Assembly (NCBI RefSeq): GCF_900188205.1
Contig: NZ_FZOH01000001.1
Location: 34,359 to 98,358 of the forward strand
DNA length: 64,000 nucleotides
Origin: Geodermatophilus saharensis
GTDB taxonomy: Bacteria > Actinomycetota > Actinomycetes > Mycobacteriales > Geodermatophilaceae
Reading direction: 5' to 3'
Both the position numbers and the translations under genes were made by a program. The first letter of the stretch is position 1, and each line of letters starts with the position of its first letter. The notes under the pieces were generated by a model, which had not been told where the DNA came from, searched no databases, and saw only the letters and a list, made by a program, of their open reading frames with translations. Positions 17,778-32,300 of this stretch are shown in pieces.

Positions 17778-19261
17778 GCCGGCTGCGGGCGCTGCCCGCG
17801 CCGCGCCGGCTGTCGACCGCCGAGCAGATCGAGGCGGTGTTCGCCCACCCCGCGCTGTACGAGCTCGCCCAGGTCATTCCGCGTCCGCCGGTGGGCCGCC
17901 CTCCGGCCAACCCCGCCTACGTGGTGCTCGCCTACGGCGTGCTGGCCCGGCTGTTCCGCTCCGGCATCCGGGTGCAGGCCGAACTAGCCCACCCCACGAC
18001 CTGGCGGCTGGTGCACGACACCGTCGCCCGCGCCGCCGCCCGGCTGCCCGAGAGCCTGGTGCCGCGGCTGCCCGGCGATCGGCCGGCCACGTTCGAGGCC
18101 TTCCGCAACGCCCGCGACCGCTATCTCACCGCCCCCGACCTCGCCGCCGAGCTGCGCCAACGGTTCATCACCGGCGCCGTGCGGCAGGCCCACGACCTCG
18201 GGCTGCTGGACCCCAACGGGCCCGGCTCTCTGTCCCACCCGGACCGCTCCCGCACCATCTACGGCGACGGCACCGTCGTGCGCCCGCTGTACCGGCCACC
18301 GGCCGCCCGGCGGAAGACCGACCCGAGGACGGGCGAGACCCGCGTGGTCTACCTGGATGCTGCCGGTGACCCGATCGACGCCCCGACCCGCCGCTTCGAC
18401 CCCGATGTCGCCGAGTACCACGGCCACACCGGCAGCGTCACCGGGCAGAACTTCGTCGCCCTCTACGTCCGCGGTGATGCGCCGCAGCAGCGGGTCGTGC
18501 TCGCCGTCGACCGCGTGCCCCGGCCCGGTCAGGAAGCCGACACCGCGGTCGAGCTGATCAAGCAGGTGCACGCCGTGGCCGGCGGCGGGATCCAGGCCGT
18601 CGCCTACGACGGGGCGTTCCAGGGCCCGCAGATCGAAGAGATCATGACCCGCACCGGCCTGATCGTGATCAACAAGGTCGCCGCGGCGCCGCAGAGCAGC
18701 GAACAGAAGCAGCGCAGCGGCGGCGCGAAGGTTCCCCGCTGGTTCCCGCTCGGGGTGTGGGAGCACGACACCGACGCCGGCGCCTGCGGGCACACGCTGG
18801 CCGCGGTGAACGGTGCGGTCAGCGAGATCGGCCTGGACGAGGCCGGCGAGCCGGTGGTGCTGGTGCGGCTGGACCGCCTCCAGGTCAAGCGCTCCCGTCG
18901 GGCGACCGGCCTCTACCACTTCAACGTCGCCTACCGGGTGCCCTGCCCGGCCGGTGCGTTCACCGCATGGATCACTCCGCACGGCGAGGCCGGCGACGCC
19001 GACCACCGCCGCGCCGGCCATGTCCGCGTCGTCGCCGAAGGCGAGCCCGAGTTCACCAAGCTCTACGGGCTCAGGAACGACGCCGAGAGCTGGAACTCGA
19101 TGTTCAAGCGGAGCCTGCTGGTCGATCGGGCGATGTCACTCGGCGGAGCGCGGCAACTGGTCGACGTGCTCTGCTTCGCCCTGCTGCACAACGCCACGAC
19201 GGCTCACCAGGCGACGCTGTCGAGGAAGAACCGCCCGGGCCTGACGCGGACCGCCTACTGA
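17774..19261 (+). CDS. DDE transposase-like protein (rightward copy)
   Basis: A 495-residue protein starting at GTG 17774 inside the stop of the recombinase-like gene. Residues about 1-150 are a helical N-terminal domain (TAEQIEAVFAHPALY, LARLFRSGIRVQAELAHP) suited to DNA binding. The core has three spaced acidic motifs, YGDGTVV, VAYDGAF and NDAESWNSMFKRSLL, the expected order for a DDE/RNase H-fold transposase of the IS4/IS1634 style. A basic insert lies between the second and third. A homologue is the frameshifted gene at 10110-11778, where gene order relative to the recombinase-like partner is reversed. No flanking inverted repeats were seen, so its role as a transposase is not shown. Confidence 0.68.
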   Translation: MSRLRALPAPRRLSTAEQIEAVFAHPALYELAQVIPRPPVGRPPANPAYVVLAYGVLARLFRSGIRVQAELAHPTTWRLVHDTVARAAARLPESLVPRLPGDRPATFEAFRNARDRYLTAPDLAAELRQRFITGAVRQAHDLGLLDPNGPGSLSHPDRSRTIYGDGTVVRPLYRPPAARRKTDPRTGETRVVYLDAAGDPIDAPTRRFDPDVAEYHGHTGSVTGQNFVALYVRGDAPQQRVVLAVDRVPRPGQEADTAVELIKQVHAVAGGGIQAVAYDGAFQGPQIEEIMTRTGLIVINKVAAAPQSSEQKQRSGGAKVPRWFPLGVWEHDTDAGACGHTLAAVNGAVSEIGLDEAGEPVVLVRLDRLQVKRSRRATGLYHFNVAYRVPCPAGAFTAWITPHGEAGDADHRRAGHVRVVAEGEPEFTKLYGLRNDAESWNSMFKRSLLVDRAMSLGGARQLVDVLCFALLHNATTAHQATLSRKNRPGLTRTAY

Positions 19262-19437
19262 CCGAGCTGACCGCCGCCCTCGGGCTGGCCTGTTTGCCGA
19301 GGGTCGACCGGCGGCCCGGCGGACCGGGCTCCGGCGGCCGCCCGGTTCTCGTGCCCGGCGGCCGCTCCGCGGTTCCTCCCGGGGCTGGCCGGAGGCTCGG
19401 ACTCACCGATCCGGCCGGCTGGCGCCTGTCGTGCTGG
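19262..19437. other. Convergent gap between the DDE-like gene and a leftward gene
   Basis: About 175 very GC-rich bases. Short GC-rich repeats (GGCGGCC-type) could fold, but no single clear terminator stands out. Confidence 0.3.
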
Positions 19438-20163
19438 TCAGTTTCGAAGCCAGGTCCACAGGGCGACGTCCAGCACCCGCAGCGGCACCGAGTCGCAGCG
19501 CACTCCGTGAGCCGTCCGCACCTGCTCGGCAAGCTCGTCGATCCGGTCGACGAGCTCGCGATCCCTCATCAGACAGGCGAACACCTGCCAGTCCACCCGG
19601 CGGTCACCCAGGCGGCGGCGAGACGTGCCGAACAGCCCCAGCCCCTTGCAGACGACGTTGTCCCGCACCGGGAACAGCCGCGGCCGCTTACGCGCACACA
19701 GCTTGGCCGCGGTCACCCACGGGTTCGACTCCGACGCCCAGGGGTCTCGACAGGCCGCCTGGATGGGCTGCGACAGCGCCTCCATCGCGAGGAACGTGGT
19801 CCAGTCTGCGGTCGCGAGGTCGGCGGTCGGCTCGAGGCGCGCCAGGGCCGCCTTGATGTCCGCGCGGGTGTCCTCATCGTCGAGCAGACGGCGGGTAGTC
19901 AACGCGTTGACCGGAGCGTTCAGCACGGTCAGCGCGTGCAGGTCCGCCGCGGTCACCGTCGTGGGCGCGACGGGGGACAGCTCGAGGAAGGTGGTGCCCG
20001 CGCCTCGCCCGGCGGGGTCGTAGTGCGCGGCCAGCCGCTGGGTGGCCGGCCGGGCGGAGTCGTCGCTGAGCGCCGCCCGGGCGATCCGGAGCGCCTCCTC
20101 AATCTCGTCGCCGTAGGGGCGGGGCCAGTCGTCGGGAACGTCTGGAGGCGGCTCGCAGGTCAC
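19438..20163 (-). CDS. DUF6308-like hypothetical protein
   Basis: The frame is open from about 20454, but coding character begins near VTCEPPPDVPDDWPRPYGDEIEEALRIARAAL, so I place the start at GTG 20163 (241 residues). The sequence (LRIARAAL, then TTFLELSPVAPTTVTAADLHALTVLNAPV, then KLCARKRPRLFPVRDNVV and the end VPLRVLDVALWTWLR) matches my memory of the actinobacterial family annotated DUF6308, whose function is unknown. KRPRLFPVRDNVV resembles the part of DNA glycosylase or repair-type folds that sits near DNA, but this is weak. The start has no strong ribosome site. Confidence 0.6.
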   Translation of the reverse strand: MTCEPPPDVPDDWPRPYGDEIEEALRIARAALSDDSARPATQRLAAHYDPAGRGAGTTFLELSPVAPTTVTAADLHALTVLNAPVNALTTRRLLDDEDTRADIKAALARLEPTADLATADWTTFLAMEALSQPIQAACRDPWASESNPWVTAAKLCARKRPRLFPVRDNVVCKGLGLFGTSRRRLGDRRVDWQVFACLMRDRELVDRIDELAEQVRTAHGVRCDSVPLRVLDVALWTWLRN

Positions 20164-20454
20164 GGAGGCGGACGGTAGCGCCCCGAGTTGGAGGACTTGT
20201 GCAAGCGCGCGACATCGCGGAGCCGGCCCGCGCCGCACGCCCGAGGTGGAAGATGATGCCCACCGCGCCGGCGGCGATCGACTCGCCCGCGGGGTGGGTG
20301 GCGGCGCACCGCCCGCCGGACGCACCTGATCACCGCGGACACCGGTGCGGCCGGAGACGATCCTGGCCCTGAAGACGGGTCCGGGATGGGCCCACCCGAG
20401 CCGCGACCAGTGGGGCTCCGGGCCGCCCGCGCGGCGAACGGTGCAGCCGTGCAT
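20164..20454. other. Intergenic stretch
   Basis: About 290 bp between the DUF6308-like gene and the methyltransferase, both leftward. No RNA gene or convincing short gene seen. The frame of the DUF6308-like gene runs through it without stop, so an earlier start cannot be excluded. Confidence 0.3.
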
Positions 20455-21789
20455 CTACGCCGGCGCGATCGTCGAGCCTGACTGCAAGCCGTCATCACTG
20501 GTGACGACCACGCAGCTGCCCGCGGTGGTCATCTGGCCGACCTGATCGCGCCACCGCGCCACCGCCTCCGCCAGCGCGCCGACGGGCAGGCGCAGGAGCT
20601 CGCGCATCCGCTTGCTCGTGGCCTGCCACACCCACCCGCTCTGACCGTCGGGAATGATCTCGACCCGGTGCACCCCGCCACCGGTCGACTCCGGATACCG
20701 GATCTCCGCCCACCACAGCGGCGGACTCGTCAGCCGGGCACGCGGATGCTCGGCGTCGATGTCGGGCAATCGGTCGTTCCGGGGCGCGGCCTGGGCCCAG
20801 GCCAGCAGCGCGGCGGCGTCGATCGGCTCCTTGCCACGCCGCCCGACCAGCCGCACCATCCGCACCGCGTCCGCGCCGTCGGGAACGGCGCCCGATTGCA
20901 CCCCGCTGTCGACGAGGTCGACCGCTGCGCCGGCGATCTGCATCCCGGCCGCCAGCACCGCCAGCTCGCCAGCATCGTGCACCCGCTCGGCCAGCAGCAG
21001 CACACCGCCGTCGGTGAGCGCGGCGACCGACGGGGCGAGCAGCGCGGCGACCGCCTCCGCTGCTTGGCTCGACCAGCCGGCCCGTACCGCAGCCGGCGCA
21101 TCGACCGCGTCGCCGATGATGTCCCGCGGCCACAGCCCCCGCTGATTGGCCAGCACGCGGGTGATCACGACCTGGTCCACCGTGCCGCCGAGGGCGGCGG
21201 TGTCCAGGTCGCTCAGACCGCCGCGGGATGGCCGCACCCGGTCGGCCACGCCCAGCCGGTGCGCGAGCGCAGAGGTCACCGCGGCGGCAGCCGGATGCGG
21301 CTCCACCGCGACGACCTCCATCTCCGGCCGCAGCGCCGCGTAGCCGCAGGCGAGCAGCCCGGCGCCGGCTCCGATGTCCAGCAGCCGCTGCGCGGGCGGC
21401 GCGTGCTCGGCCCACCACGGCAGCCAGGCGTGCACGAAGCGGGCATCCTCGGCGTCGCGGTAGCCGAGCAGCGCCCGCTCCGGGGTCGCCCACAGCGCCG
21501 CGCATCTCTGCTCCACGAACGCCGCCACCTGGCGTTCGTAGGCGTCCAGCTCCTCCGGGGAGGCGTCCTCCGGCGGCTTGTGCACCCCGTGCATTGCCGC
21601 GCGGAGCGCGCGCGCCAGTTCCGGATCGGCGGCCACCTGGCTGTGCCACTGGTCGGCGGTCGGCGGTCGGCGAGGTACGCCGGCGGTCTCCAACCATCGG
21701 GTGGCCTGCCGCATCGGCGACATCGGGGCCGACGCTGCGGCGGCATTCGGCGGCCGCCGTCGAATCTGCTGGCCCCGCTTCTTGCTCAT
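20455..21789 (-). CDS. SAM-dependent methyltransferase-like protein
   Basis: A 444-residue protein starting at ATG 21789 (MSKKRGQQ). Residues about 140-265 have a class I SAM-binding fold: LLDIGAGAGLLACGYAAL, acidic EVVAVEPHP at the end of strand 2, and a DQVVITRVLANQ strand. The N-terminal 130 residues are helical and basic at the start. The C-terminal half (LLAERVHDAGELAVLAAG, then PPLWWAEIRYPESTGGGVHRVEIIPDG) is probably a substrate-recognition region that I do not recognise. No DPPY or NPPY motif is present, so this is not an obvious DNA N6-adenine methylase. The substrate is unknown. Confidence 0.65.
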   Translation of the reverse strand: MSKKRGQQIRRRPPNAAAASAPMSPMRQATRWLETAGVPRRPPTADQWHSQVAADPELARALRAAMHGVHKPPEDASPEELDAYERQVAAFVEQRCAALWATPERALLGYRDAEDARFVHAWLPWWAEHAPPAQRLLDIGAGAGLLACGYAALRPEMEVVAVEPHPAAAAVTSALAHRLGVADRVRPSRGGLSDLDTAALGGTVDQVVITRVLANQRGLWPRDIIGDAVDAPAAVRAGWSSQAAEAVAALLAPSVAALTDGGVLLLAERVHDAGELAVLAAGMQIAGAAVDLVDSGVQSGAVPDGADAVRMVRLVGRRGKEPIDAAALLAWAQAAPRNDRLPDIDAEHPRARLTSPPLWWAEIRYPESTGGGVHRVEIIPDGQSGWVWQATSKRMRELLRLPVGALAEAVARWRDQVGQMTTAGSCVVVTSDDGLQSGSTIAPA

Positions 21790-22193
21790 GTGGCACTGCC
21801 CCCGTCCCGTGCGGCGGCCAGTATGTCCGCCGACCGTAGTGAAACGGCTACAGCGCGTAGAGACGCGGTGTTTCGGGCCCGGAAGATCCGTGCGGGGGAT
21901 CACGACACCCAACCGAGGGACGCCGCGGCAGCTCGACGGTCCTTGACGGCGGGCGGAGACCGCTGGACCGTTCTTCCGAGACCGGGGAGGTCGCCATGAG
22001 GGGTTGACCGCGGCGGGCGGTACGCAGTTGCCCGATGGCCCATCCGGTCACGGTCAACGAACCGAGCCGCTCCTGGCCCGGGTATGCCGACCGCTCGCCG
22101 TTCACAGGGTGTAGCGCGGGCCGTCCGTCACGACCTCTGCTGCGTCGCGCCGCGGCGGGGTCGGTCACCGATTGAGGGCCGGCGGGGTCTCCG
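21790..22193. other. Divergent intergenic region
   Basis: About 400 bp between the leftward methyltransferase and the rightward GP88-like gene. It should carry promoters for both. No tRNA, hairpin or clear operator is seen. Confidence 0.35.
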
Positions 22194-22940
22194 ATGAGCC
22201 TGCGCCGTTCCACCGACCGCAAGACCGCCAACCTGGTCTCCCCCAACGGCAAGACTCCCAAGATCGCCAACAGTTTCGGGCTTCCCGCCGGCCGCGCGTA
22301 CAGCTGCCCCGGCGCGACCGCGACCTGCCAGCGCGTCTGCTACGCGGGCAGGCTTGAGCATGGCAAGGGGGTGCGTGAGTTCGTCGCCCGCAACCTCGAC
22401 CAGCTCATCGAGCAGGACCGAGCAGGCATGGCCGAACTGCTGGCCGAGATGCTCACCGACTTCCGGACCGACTGCGAGCGCGCCCGCAGCAAGGGTGCGA
22501 CCGTGCCGCTCGCCTTCCGCATCCACTGGGACGGGGACTTTTTCTCTCTGCCCTATGCGCAGGCCTGGGCCGACGTCATCGGCGCCAACCCCGACATCCG
22601 GTTCTGGGTCTACACGCGCAGCTTCGACCCCGCGACCCTCGATGTCCTGCCCGCGCTGGGCGGCCTGCCGAACCTCACCGTGTATCTGTCGGTCGACCCG
22701 GACAACATCGCGGCCGCCGAACAGGCCAGGCGACGCCATCCCTGGGTCGGCTGGGCCTATCTGGCCGAGACGTTCACCGCCGGCCGGGAGGTTCTGGCCG
22801 ACCAACCGGGCAAGCGGTATCCGTGTCCGGAGAACGGTGGCCGCATCCCTCTGATTTCGGGCAAGGGCTCCGCCTGCATCCGCTGCGGAATCTGCCCCAG
22901 CGGGCGCGGGGACGTCATTTTCTCGATCAGCAAGAGATGA
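22194..22940 (+). CDS. Phage GP88-like protein
   Basis: A 248-residue protein starting at ATG 22194. The N-terminus (KTPKIANSFGLPAGRAYSCPGATATCQRVCYAGRLEHGKG) and later FRIHWDGDFFSLPYAQAW and DIRFWVYTRSF match the family named Gene product 88 after a mycobacteriophage protein. A Cys-rich end (CPENGGRIPLISGKGSACIRCGICPSG) adds four cysteines. The Cys pattern could hold a metal or iron-sulfur cluster; the biochemical role of the family is not known to me. It is phage-derived in origin and sits just ahead of the helicase operon, separated by about 195 bp containing an inverted repeat. Confidence 0.7.
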   Translation: MSLRRSTDRKTANLVSPNGKTPKIANSFGLPAGRAYSCPGATATCQRVCYAGRLEHGKGVREFVARNLDQLIEQDRAGMAELLAEMLTDFRTDCERARSKGATVPLAFRIHWDGDFFSLPYAQAWADVIGANPDIRFWVYTRSFDPATLDVLPALGGLPNLTVYLSVDPDNIAAAEQARRRHPWVGWAYLAETFTAGREVLADQPGKRYPCPENGGRIPLISGKGSACIRCGICPSGRGDVIFSISKR

Positions 22941-23081
22941 GCGTGATCTGCGGCCGAGCCCCGTCCTCGCGCCGGTGTGAGGGGCCACACCTGGCGCCGG
23001 GCAAGCCGCCAGGCCGTCCACCGTTGGCAGTCCCGACGACACCCCGGCCGGACTAGGGGAAACGGCCGGTCCTGTACCAAG

Positions 23082-23115
23082 TGACAGTCGGTGTGTTCTG
23101 ATGCACGGACTGTCA
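23082..23115 (+). promoter_or_regulatory. Inverted repeat upstream of the helicase operon
   Basis: TGACAGTCGGTG at 23082-23093 is the reverse complement of CACGGACTGTCA at 23104-23115 except for one base. It sits 20 bp before the start codon at 23136 and is the clearest dyad in the 195-bp leader, so it is a candidate operator for the three-gene operon. No regulator gene is adjacent. Confidence 0.45.
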
Positions 23116-23135
23116 TAGCAAGGAGTTCAACGGGG

Positions 23136-26638
<3,503 letters not shown>

Positions 26639-26642
<4 letters not shown>

Positions 26643-29368
26643 GCAAGACCTGCGAGCGTCGGAAACTCATCGAAGTCGCCCTGCCGTTGGATGAAATCAA
26701 TGCGGCGTGCAAGGCGGACAAGGGGCGGGCGCACGGGACGATCAAGAACCTGCATAAGTGGTTTGCGCCAATGCCCCTGCCGGCATGGCGTGCACTGCTT
26801 TTTGCTGCTTTGGTTGATGACCCGGAAGACGATGAGAGGCGCGCCTATCTGCTCGACGTAATCAAGCGCCTGGTGGCGAATGGGGCCGATGTTCCGGATA
26901 GGGATGCGGTCGACGAAGCGCGAGAGATTATCGCCACTCAGTTTCCTTCCGGCGCCCCACTTGTGATGGATCCATTCTGCGGTGGGGGATCCACGCTCGT
27001 CGAAGGCCAGCGCCTGGGTCTGTCGACGTATGGCACTGATCTGAACCCGGTGCCCGCACTGGTCAGCCGTACCTTGACAGAACTGCTGCCCCCAGTTTAC
27101 GGACGGCAACCTCTGCACCCCGCCTCTATGGATTCACACGACCGGGTAGGGCGCGGCGGCACCGTCGCCAGGAGCGAGATGGCGCTCGTGCCGTCAGTGG
27201 TCAACAGCAAGCGCTATGCAGGATTCGACGGTGTTGTGTGCGATGTTATGCACTATGCGGAGCGCATTCGCGATGACGCGTGGGAACTCCTGAAGGAACA
27301 CTATCCACAAGCCGCGGACGAACAGATCGTTGCATGGCTTTGGGCGCGGACCGCGACCTGTCCTAATCCGGCGTGCAAGACTGAGACCATTCTTACGACA
27401 TCCTGGTGGTTGTCGAAGAAGAACAACGACCTGGCGTGGATTCAGCCGCGCGTCCAAGACGGCGTGGTGCACCTTGATGTCGTGACAGGCCAGCGAGCCG
27501 GCGAGGCGCCCGCGGCGCCGAAGTCGCCGAGAGGTGCCACTTTCCAGTGCCTCGCGTGCTCAAGTCCTATCGGCGAGGAAGATCTGAACAAGCAGGTCGC
27601 GGATGGAGGACTCGGCCTCCGAATGACCGCCGTTGTGATCGAGAAGAGTGGGCGTCGGACGTATCGGGCGGCGACACCTCAAGACGTGGATGCGATCGCC
27701 GGCATCGACCTGCGCGACTTCGATTCTCCGGTCAATGTCCCAGCGGCTGATGGTGGCTCGCGAAATCGGTTCGGGCTGGATACGCAGGCGGACCTCTACA
27801 CGCAACGACAGTTGCTTTCACTGGCGACGCTCAGCAACCTTGTCGCGGTCGCGCATGACCGAGTGCTGCTGGATGGTGGCACGCAGGCTTGGGCGGATGC
27901 CGTGACGACCGTGCTCGGGCTAGGTGTTGGTCGCCTTGCTCAGTTCGCGTCGTCGCAGGCTCGTTGGACCGTGAGAGACAACGTCTCATCCTTCGAAGGG
28001 GCCTTTCCTAGAAACGATCTCCCCATGACCTGGGATTTTTATGAGATCAACGTGTTCGGGGACGCAGGTCCTAGCTGGATTCAGACTTTCGTGTCGACAA
28101 CCCGTTCTCTGAAGAATGTCGTCCCAGATGGTGATGGTCGGGTTGTCCTGGCGGATGCTCGGACGGTCATTGCGCCGCAGCCCGCACTCGTGGCAACGGA
28201 TCCTCCCTACTTTGATGCAATCGGGTACGCCGACCTGTCGGACTATTTTTATGTGTGGCATCGCAGGGCGCTTCGAAAGGTCCATCCCGACCTCTACGCA
28301 ACTATTGCAGCCCCCAAAGTCGGCGAACTGACCGCTATGCCGGCGCACCACGGAAACAGCAGGTCGGCGGCGCAGTCCTACTTCATTGAAGGTTTTACTG
28401 AGACTTTCAAGAACCTTCAAGAATCACTGGCAAACGAACTGCCGATGATCGTCGTCTACGCTTCGAGGGAACAGAAGGGAGGGGCCGACGAGGAGACTCG
28501 TTGGTCCTCCATCCTTACAGCAATGGTGCAGGCGGATCTGGAGATCACAGGCACCTGGCCAATCCTCGGTACGACCGATCGACGCATGGTGGGGCAGGGG
28601 GCGAACGCAGTCGCGACATACGTTGCGATGGTCTGTCGCCCGCGTTCGAATGCGGCCGGTACTTGTTCGCTGGCTGATTTCAACCGAGCACTACGTCGAG
28701 AACTTAGGCCCGCGGTACACGACTTCCAGGCTGCTGGCATCTTGCCTGTCGATCTTGCGCAGGCGGCGATGGGGCCCGGTATGCAGGTCTACTCCCGCTA
28801 TCGTGAGGTACTGGATCAATCCGGTAAGCGGGTATCGGTCAAGCAAGCGCTTGGCCTAATCAACGCCGCGCTTGGGGAAGTCCTAGACGAGCAAGAGGGG
28901 GAACTTGACCCCTTTTCACGCTTCGCCGTGGCCTGGTGGGAGCGGTATGGCTGGGAGGCGGCGCCCTTCGGTCAAGCGGATCAGCTAGCGCGTCCGCAAG
29001 GAATCTCCGTTGACGATGTCGTTCGAGCAGGGGTAGCTGCGTACCCACGCCCAGGGTTTGTGGGTGCTGAGGGAGCTGAGTCCCTTGATCGGGAGTGGAA
29101 GCCCTCCAGTGACAGGCGGCCCACTGCTTGGGAGGCGGTCCATCACCTCGCCGATCGGCTCATCAATGGTGGCGGGGCGCTAGAGGCCGGACGGCTCATG
29201 AGTGAGCTAGGGACTTTGCGTGACCCGGCTCAAGCGCTCGTTTATCGGCTCCATTCGATCGCGGCGAAGAAGGGCTGGACGAAGGACCAAGAGCGGTACA
29301 ACGCGCTGATCGGGAGCTGGTCGGACCTGCTCGCGGTCGCGGCGACGGAGAAGGACGGACTCTTCTGA
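26639..29368 (+). CDS. DUF1156-type DNA methylase
   Basis: A 909-residue protein starting at GTG 26639, overlapping the helicase stop (GTGA). The N-terminus (RKLIEVALPLDEINAACKADKGRAHGTIKNLHKWFAPMPLPAWRAL) is the DUF1156 signature. DPFCGGGSTLVEG near residue 111 is the SAM loop and TDPPYFDAIGYADLSDYFY near residue 520 the DPPY catalytic motif, so this is an N6-adenine or N4-cytosine methylase of the COG1743 type. A zinc-like CPNPAC...CLACSS segment lies between them. The DNA is noticeably less GC-rich and uses more third-position A/T than the genes on either side, even though all three overlap. That suggests the middle gene was exchanged separately. Confidence 0.85.
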
Positions 29369-32300
29369 TGGCTGGGCTCTCGAATAAGGAGCGTGTCGGG
29401 CGGGTGCTCGACACCGTCGCGGCGGGACTTGGGCCGTGGATGATTGACCTGCTCACGCGGAAGTACGGAGAGACCTGGCAGGCCCAGGTCCGCGCCGCCG
29501 CCGGCGCAACACCGCGGGAGTTCGGCGACAACATCGACGACCCGTCCTACTTGTTCTGGGTTCTTGACAAGCAGTGGAACAGCCTGTTTCGCAACCACGC
29601 CTCCCACGAGGAACGGCGGTGTGTATCCGCGCTGTGGGACGCCCGCAACATGTGGGCGCACAAGGGCGCGGCCCGGTTCTCCGACGAGCAGACTGAGCGC
29701 GTCCTCTCCGACGGGGAGCACCTGCTCCGGCGCGTGGGTGCGGTTGCTCGGGCCGACGAGGTGGACGAGCTACGGCGTGAACTGCGACGCATCCGATTTG
29801 AGAAGGACCAGCAGCAGTACCAGGCGGCCGCCGAGCGCCAGCTGAGCGTCCGACTCAACACTGGAGGGTTGCCGGCCTGGCGCGACGTCGTCGAACCGCA
29901 CGACGACGTCGCGCACGGCACCTTTCAGCTGGCCCAGTTCGCCGCGGACCTGCGGCAGGTCGCGGCCGGTATCGCTCGCCCTGAGTACGGCGACCCGGTG
30001 CAGTTCTTCGAGCGGACCTACATCACCCGTGGCCTGCGGTACCTACTGTCGCAGACGCTGCAGCGCCTCAACGGCGTCGGCGGTGAACCGGTCATCGACC
30101 TGATGACCACCTTCGGTGGCGGCAAGACGCACTCCGAGATCGCCGTGTACCACCTCGCCGGTGGCACGCCCGCGGAGTCGCTCCTGGGCATCGCTGAGAT
30201 GTGCCAGCAGGCCGGCGTTGCCGGCATCCCGGCGGGGGTCAATCGCGCAGTCATCGTCGGCAACGACTTCTCTGTGCTTGGCACAGAGAAGTCCGACGGC
30301 ACCGTCGTGAACACCATGTGGGGCGAGCTGGCCTGGCAGCTCGGCGGCAACAAGGCCTTCGCGGCCGTCGCCCGCTACGACAGCAACGGCGTTCCCCCGC
30401 CGACCACCGAGCTCGCCGATCTGCTCGCCGCCTATGCGCCGTGCGTCATCCTCATCGACGAGTGGGTCGCCTACCTGCGGCAGCTGTACTCCCGTGGTAC
30501 CGAGCAGCCCTATCCGGCCGGCACCTTCGACGCGCACCAAACATTCGCGCAGTCACTCACCGAGGCGGTCAAGGCCGTCGACACCGCTCTGCTCGTTGTG
30601 TCCCTGCCCGCCTCGGACTCGGTGCGGGACATGGGCGACGGGCTCCTCGACAACACGCACGAGATTGGCGGCACCCCGGGTCTGGAGGCGCTGCGGTCTC
30701 TACGCTCGGTCATCCACCGGGTGGAGACCCCCTGGCAGCCGGCAACGGTCCAGGAGTCCTACGAGATTGTCCGCCGGCGCATCTTCAAGCCCCTCGTCGG
30801 CGACGGCGCCCGTGGCCGCGACCTGGTGGTGGCCAAGTTCGAGGACCACTACCGCAGGCATGGGGGCACCGTGCCAAGCGAGGTGCTGCAGCCGCAGTAC
30901 CGCGACGTGATGAAGGCGGCCTACCCGATCCACCCGGAGCTGTTCGCCCGGCTCTACCAGGACTGGTCAACGCTGGAGCGCTTCCAGCGCACCCGCGGTG
31001 TCTTGCGCCTGATGGCCACTGTGGTCCACGCCCTGTGGGTGCGTGGTGACCAGTCGCCACTGATCATGCCTGCGTCCATCCCGCTGGAGGACACGAAGGT
31101 CTTCGAGGAGATCACCAGCCACCTCGACGACCCGTGGAAGCCGATCGTGGACGCCGACATCGCCGGCTTCGGATCTACCGCGGACGTGATCGACCGCGAG
31201 ATCCCGCTGCTGGGCAAGACGATGGCCGCCAAGCGCGTCGCCCGGGTGGTGTTCCTCGGCACCGCCCCGAACGTCAGCAAGAGCGCCCGCAACGGCGACA
31301 ACACCCCAATCCACGGCATCGAACAGAAGCGCGTCGTGCTGGGCGCGACCTATCCGAGCGACAACCCGGCGCACGTCGTCGACGCGCTGCGCCAGCTCGG
31401 TGATCGCGGCAAGTACATGAACCGCGACCACGACCGGTACTGGCTGTCCCTGCAGCAGACCGTCTCGCGGATGGTGCAGGAGCTCGCCGACGGTTACGAC
31501 GTGACCGAGGTCCAGGCCGAGCTCATCGCCACGCTGCGCGAGGAGAACGACCGGGGCGTGTTTGCCCGCGTGCACCGGTTCCCCGAGGGCACCGCCGACG
31601 TCGACGATGAGCCGACGGCTGCGCTCGTCATCTTCGGTCTGGACCGCCCGCACACTAGGAAGGCGAACTCGGTGGCGGCCGATGCCGCCCGGGAGTTCCT
31701 GGCCCGGCGCGGCGGCCAGCCCCGCATGCACAAGAACGCGCTCGTGTTCCTCGCCCCGGACGTGGACCGGATCGATGCGCTGGACTCGAACCTGCGCCGC
31801 AAGATGGCGTGGGAGTCGGTGAAAAGGCGGGTCCGCGAGCTCAACCTCGACCAGCACAACATCAGCGTGGTTGAGAGCCGGCTCACGCAGGCCGTGCAGG
31901 CCGTGGCCGACACGATCCGCGAGACCTATAAGTGGATCATCGTGCCGTACCAGGATCTCGGCGCCAGCGACATCCAGCTGGAGCCGATCATCATGAACGG
32001 CACCGGCACGCTCGTCGAGCGGGTCACCAAGAAGGCGCAGTCCACCGAGTTCGTCCTGAACAGCTTCGCGCCGTCGCTGCTTCGCCAGCAGATCGACCGG
32101 CTCAAGCTATGGAAGAACGAGCCTCACATCCAGGTCGACACCCTCAGCGGGTACTTCACCCAGTACCTGTACATGCCGCGGGTCCGCGACCATGAAGTGA
32201 TCCGCACCGCCGTCCGGCACATGGGCGAGGTGCTCCTGCCGGAGATGGACGGGTTGGCCTACGCCGACGGCTTTGAAGACGGGCGCTACCGCGGCCTGAC

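Noticed and set aside
17774-19261. An insertion sequence with terminal inverted repeats
   Set aside because: I could not find matching terminal inverted repeats or a target duplication around this gene or its homologue.
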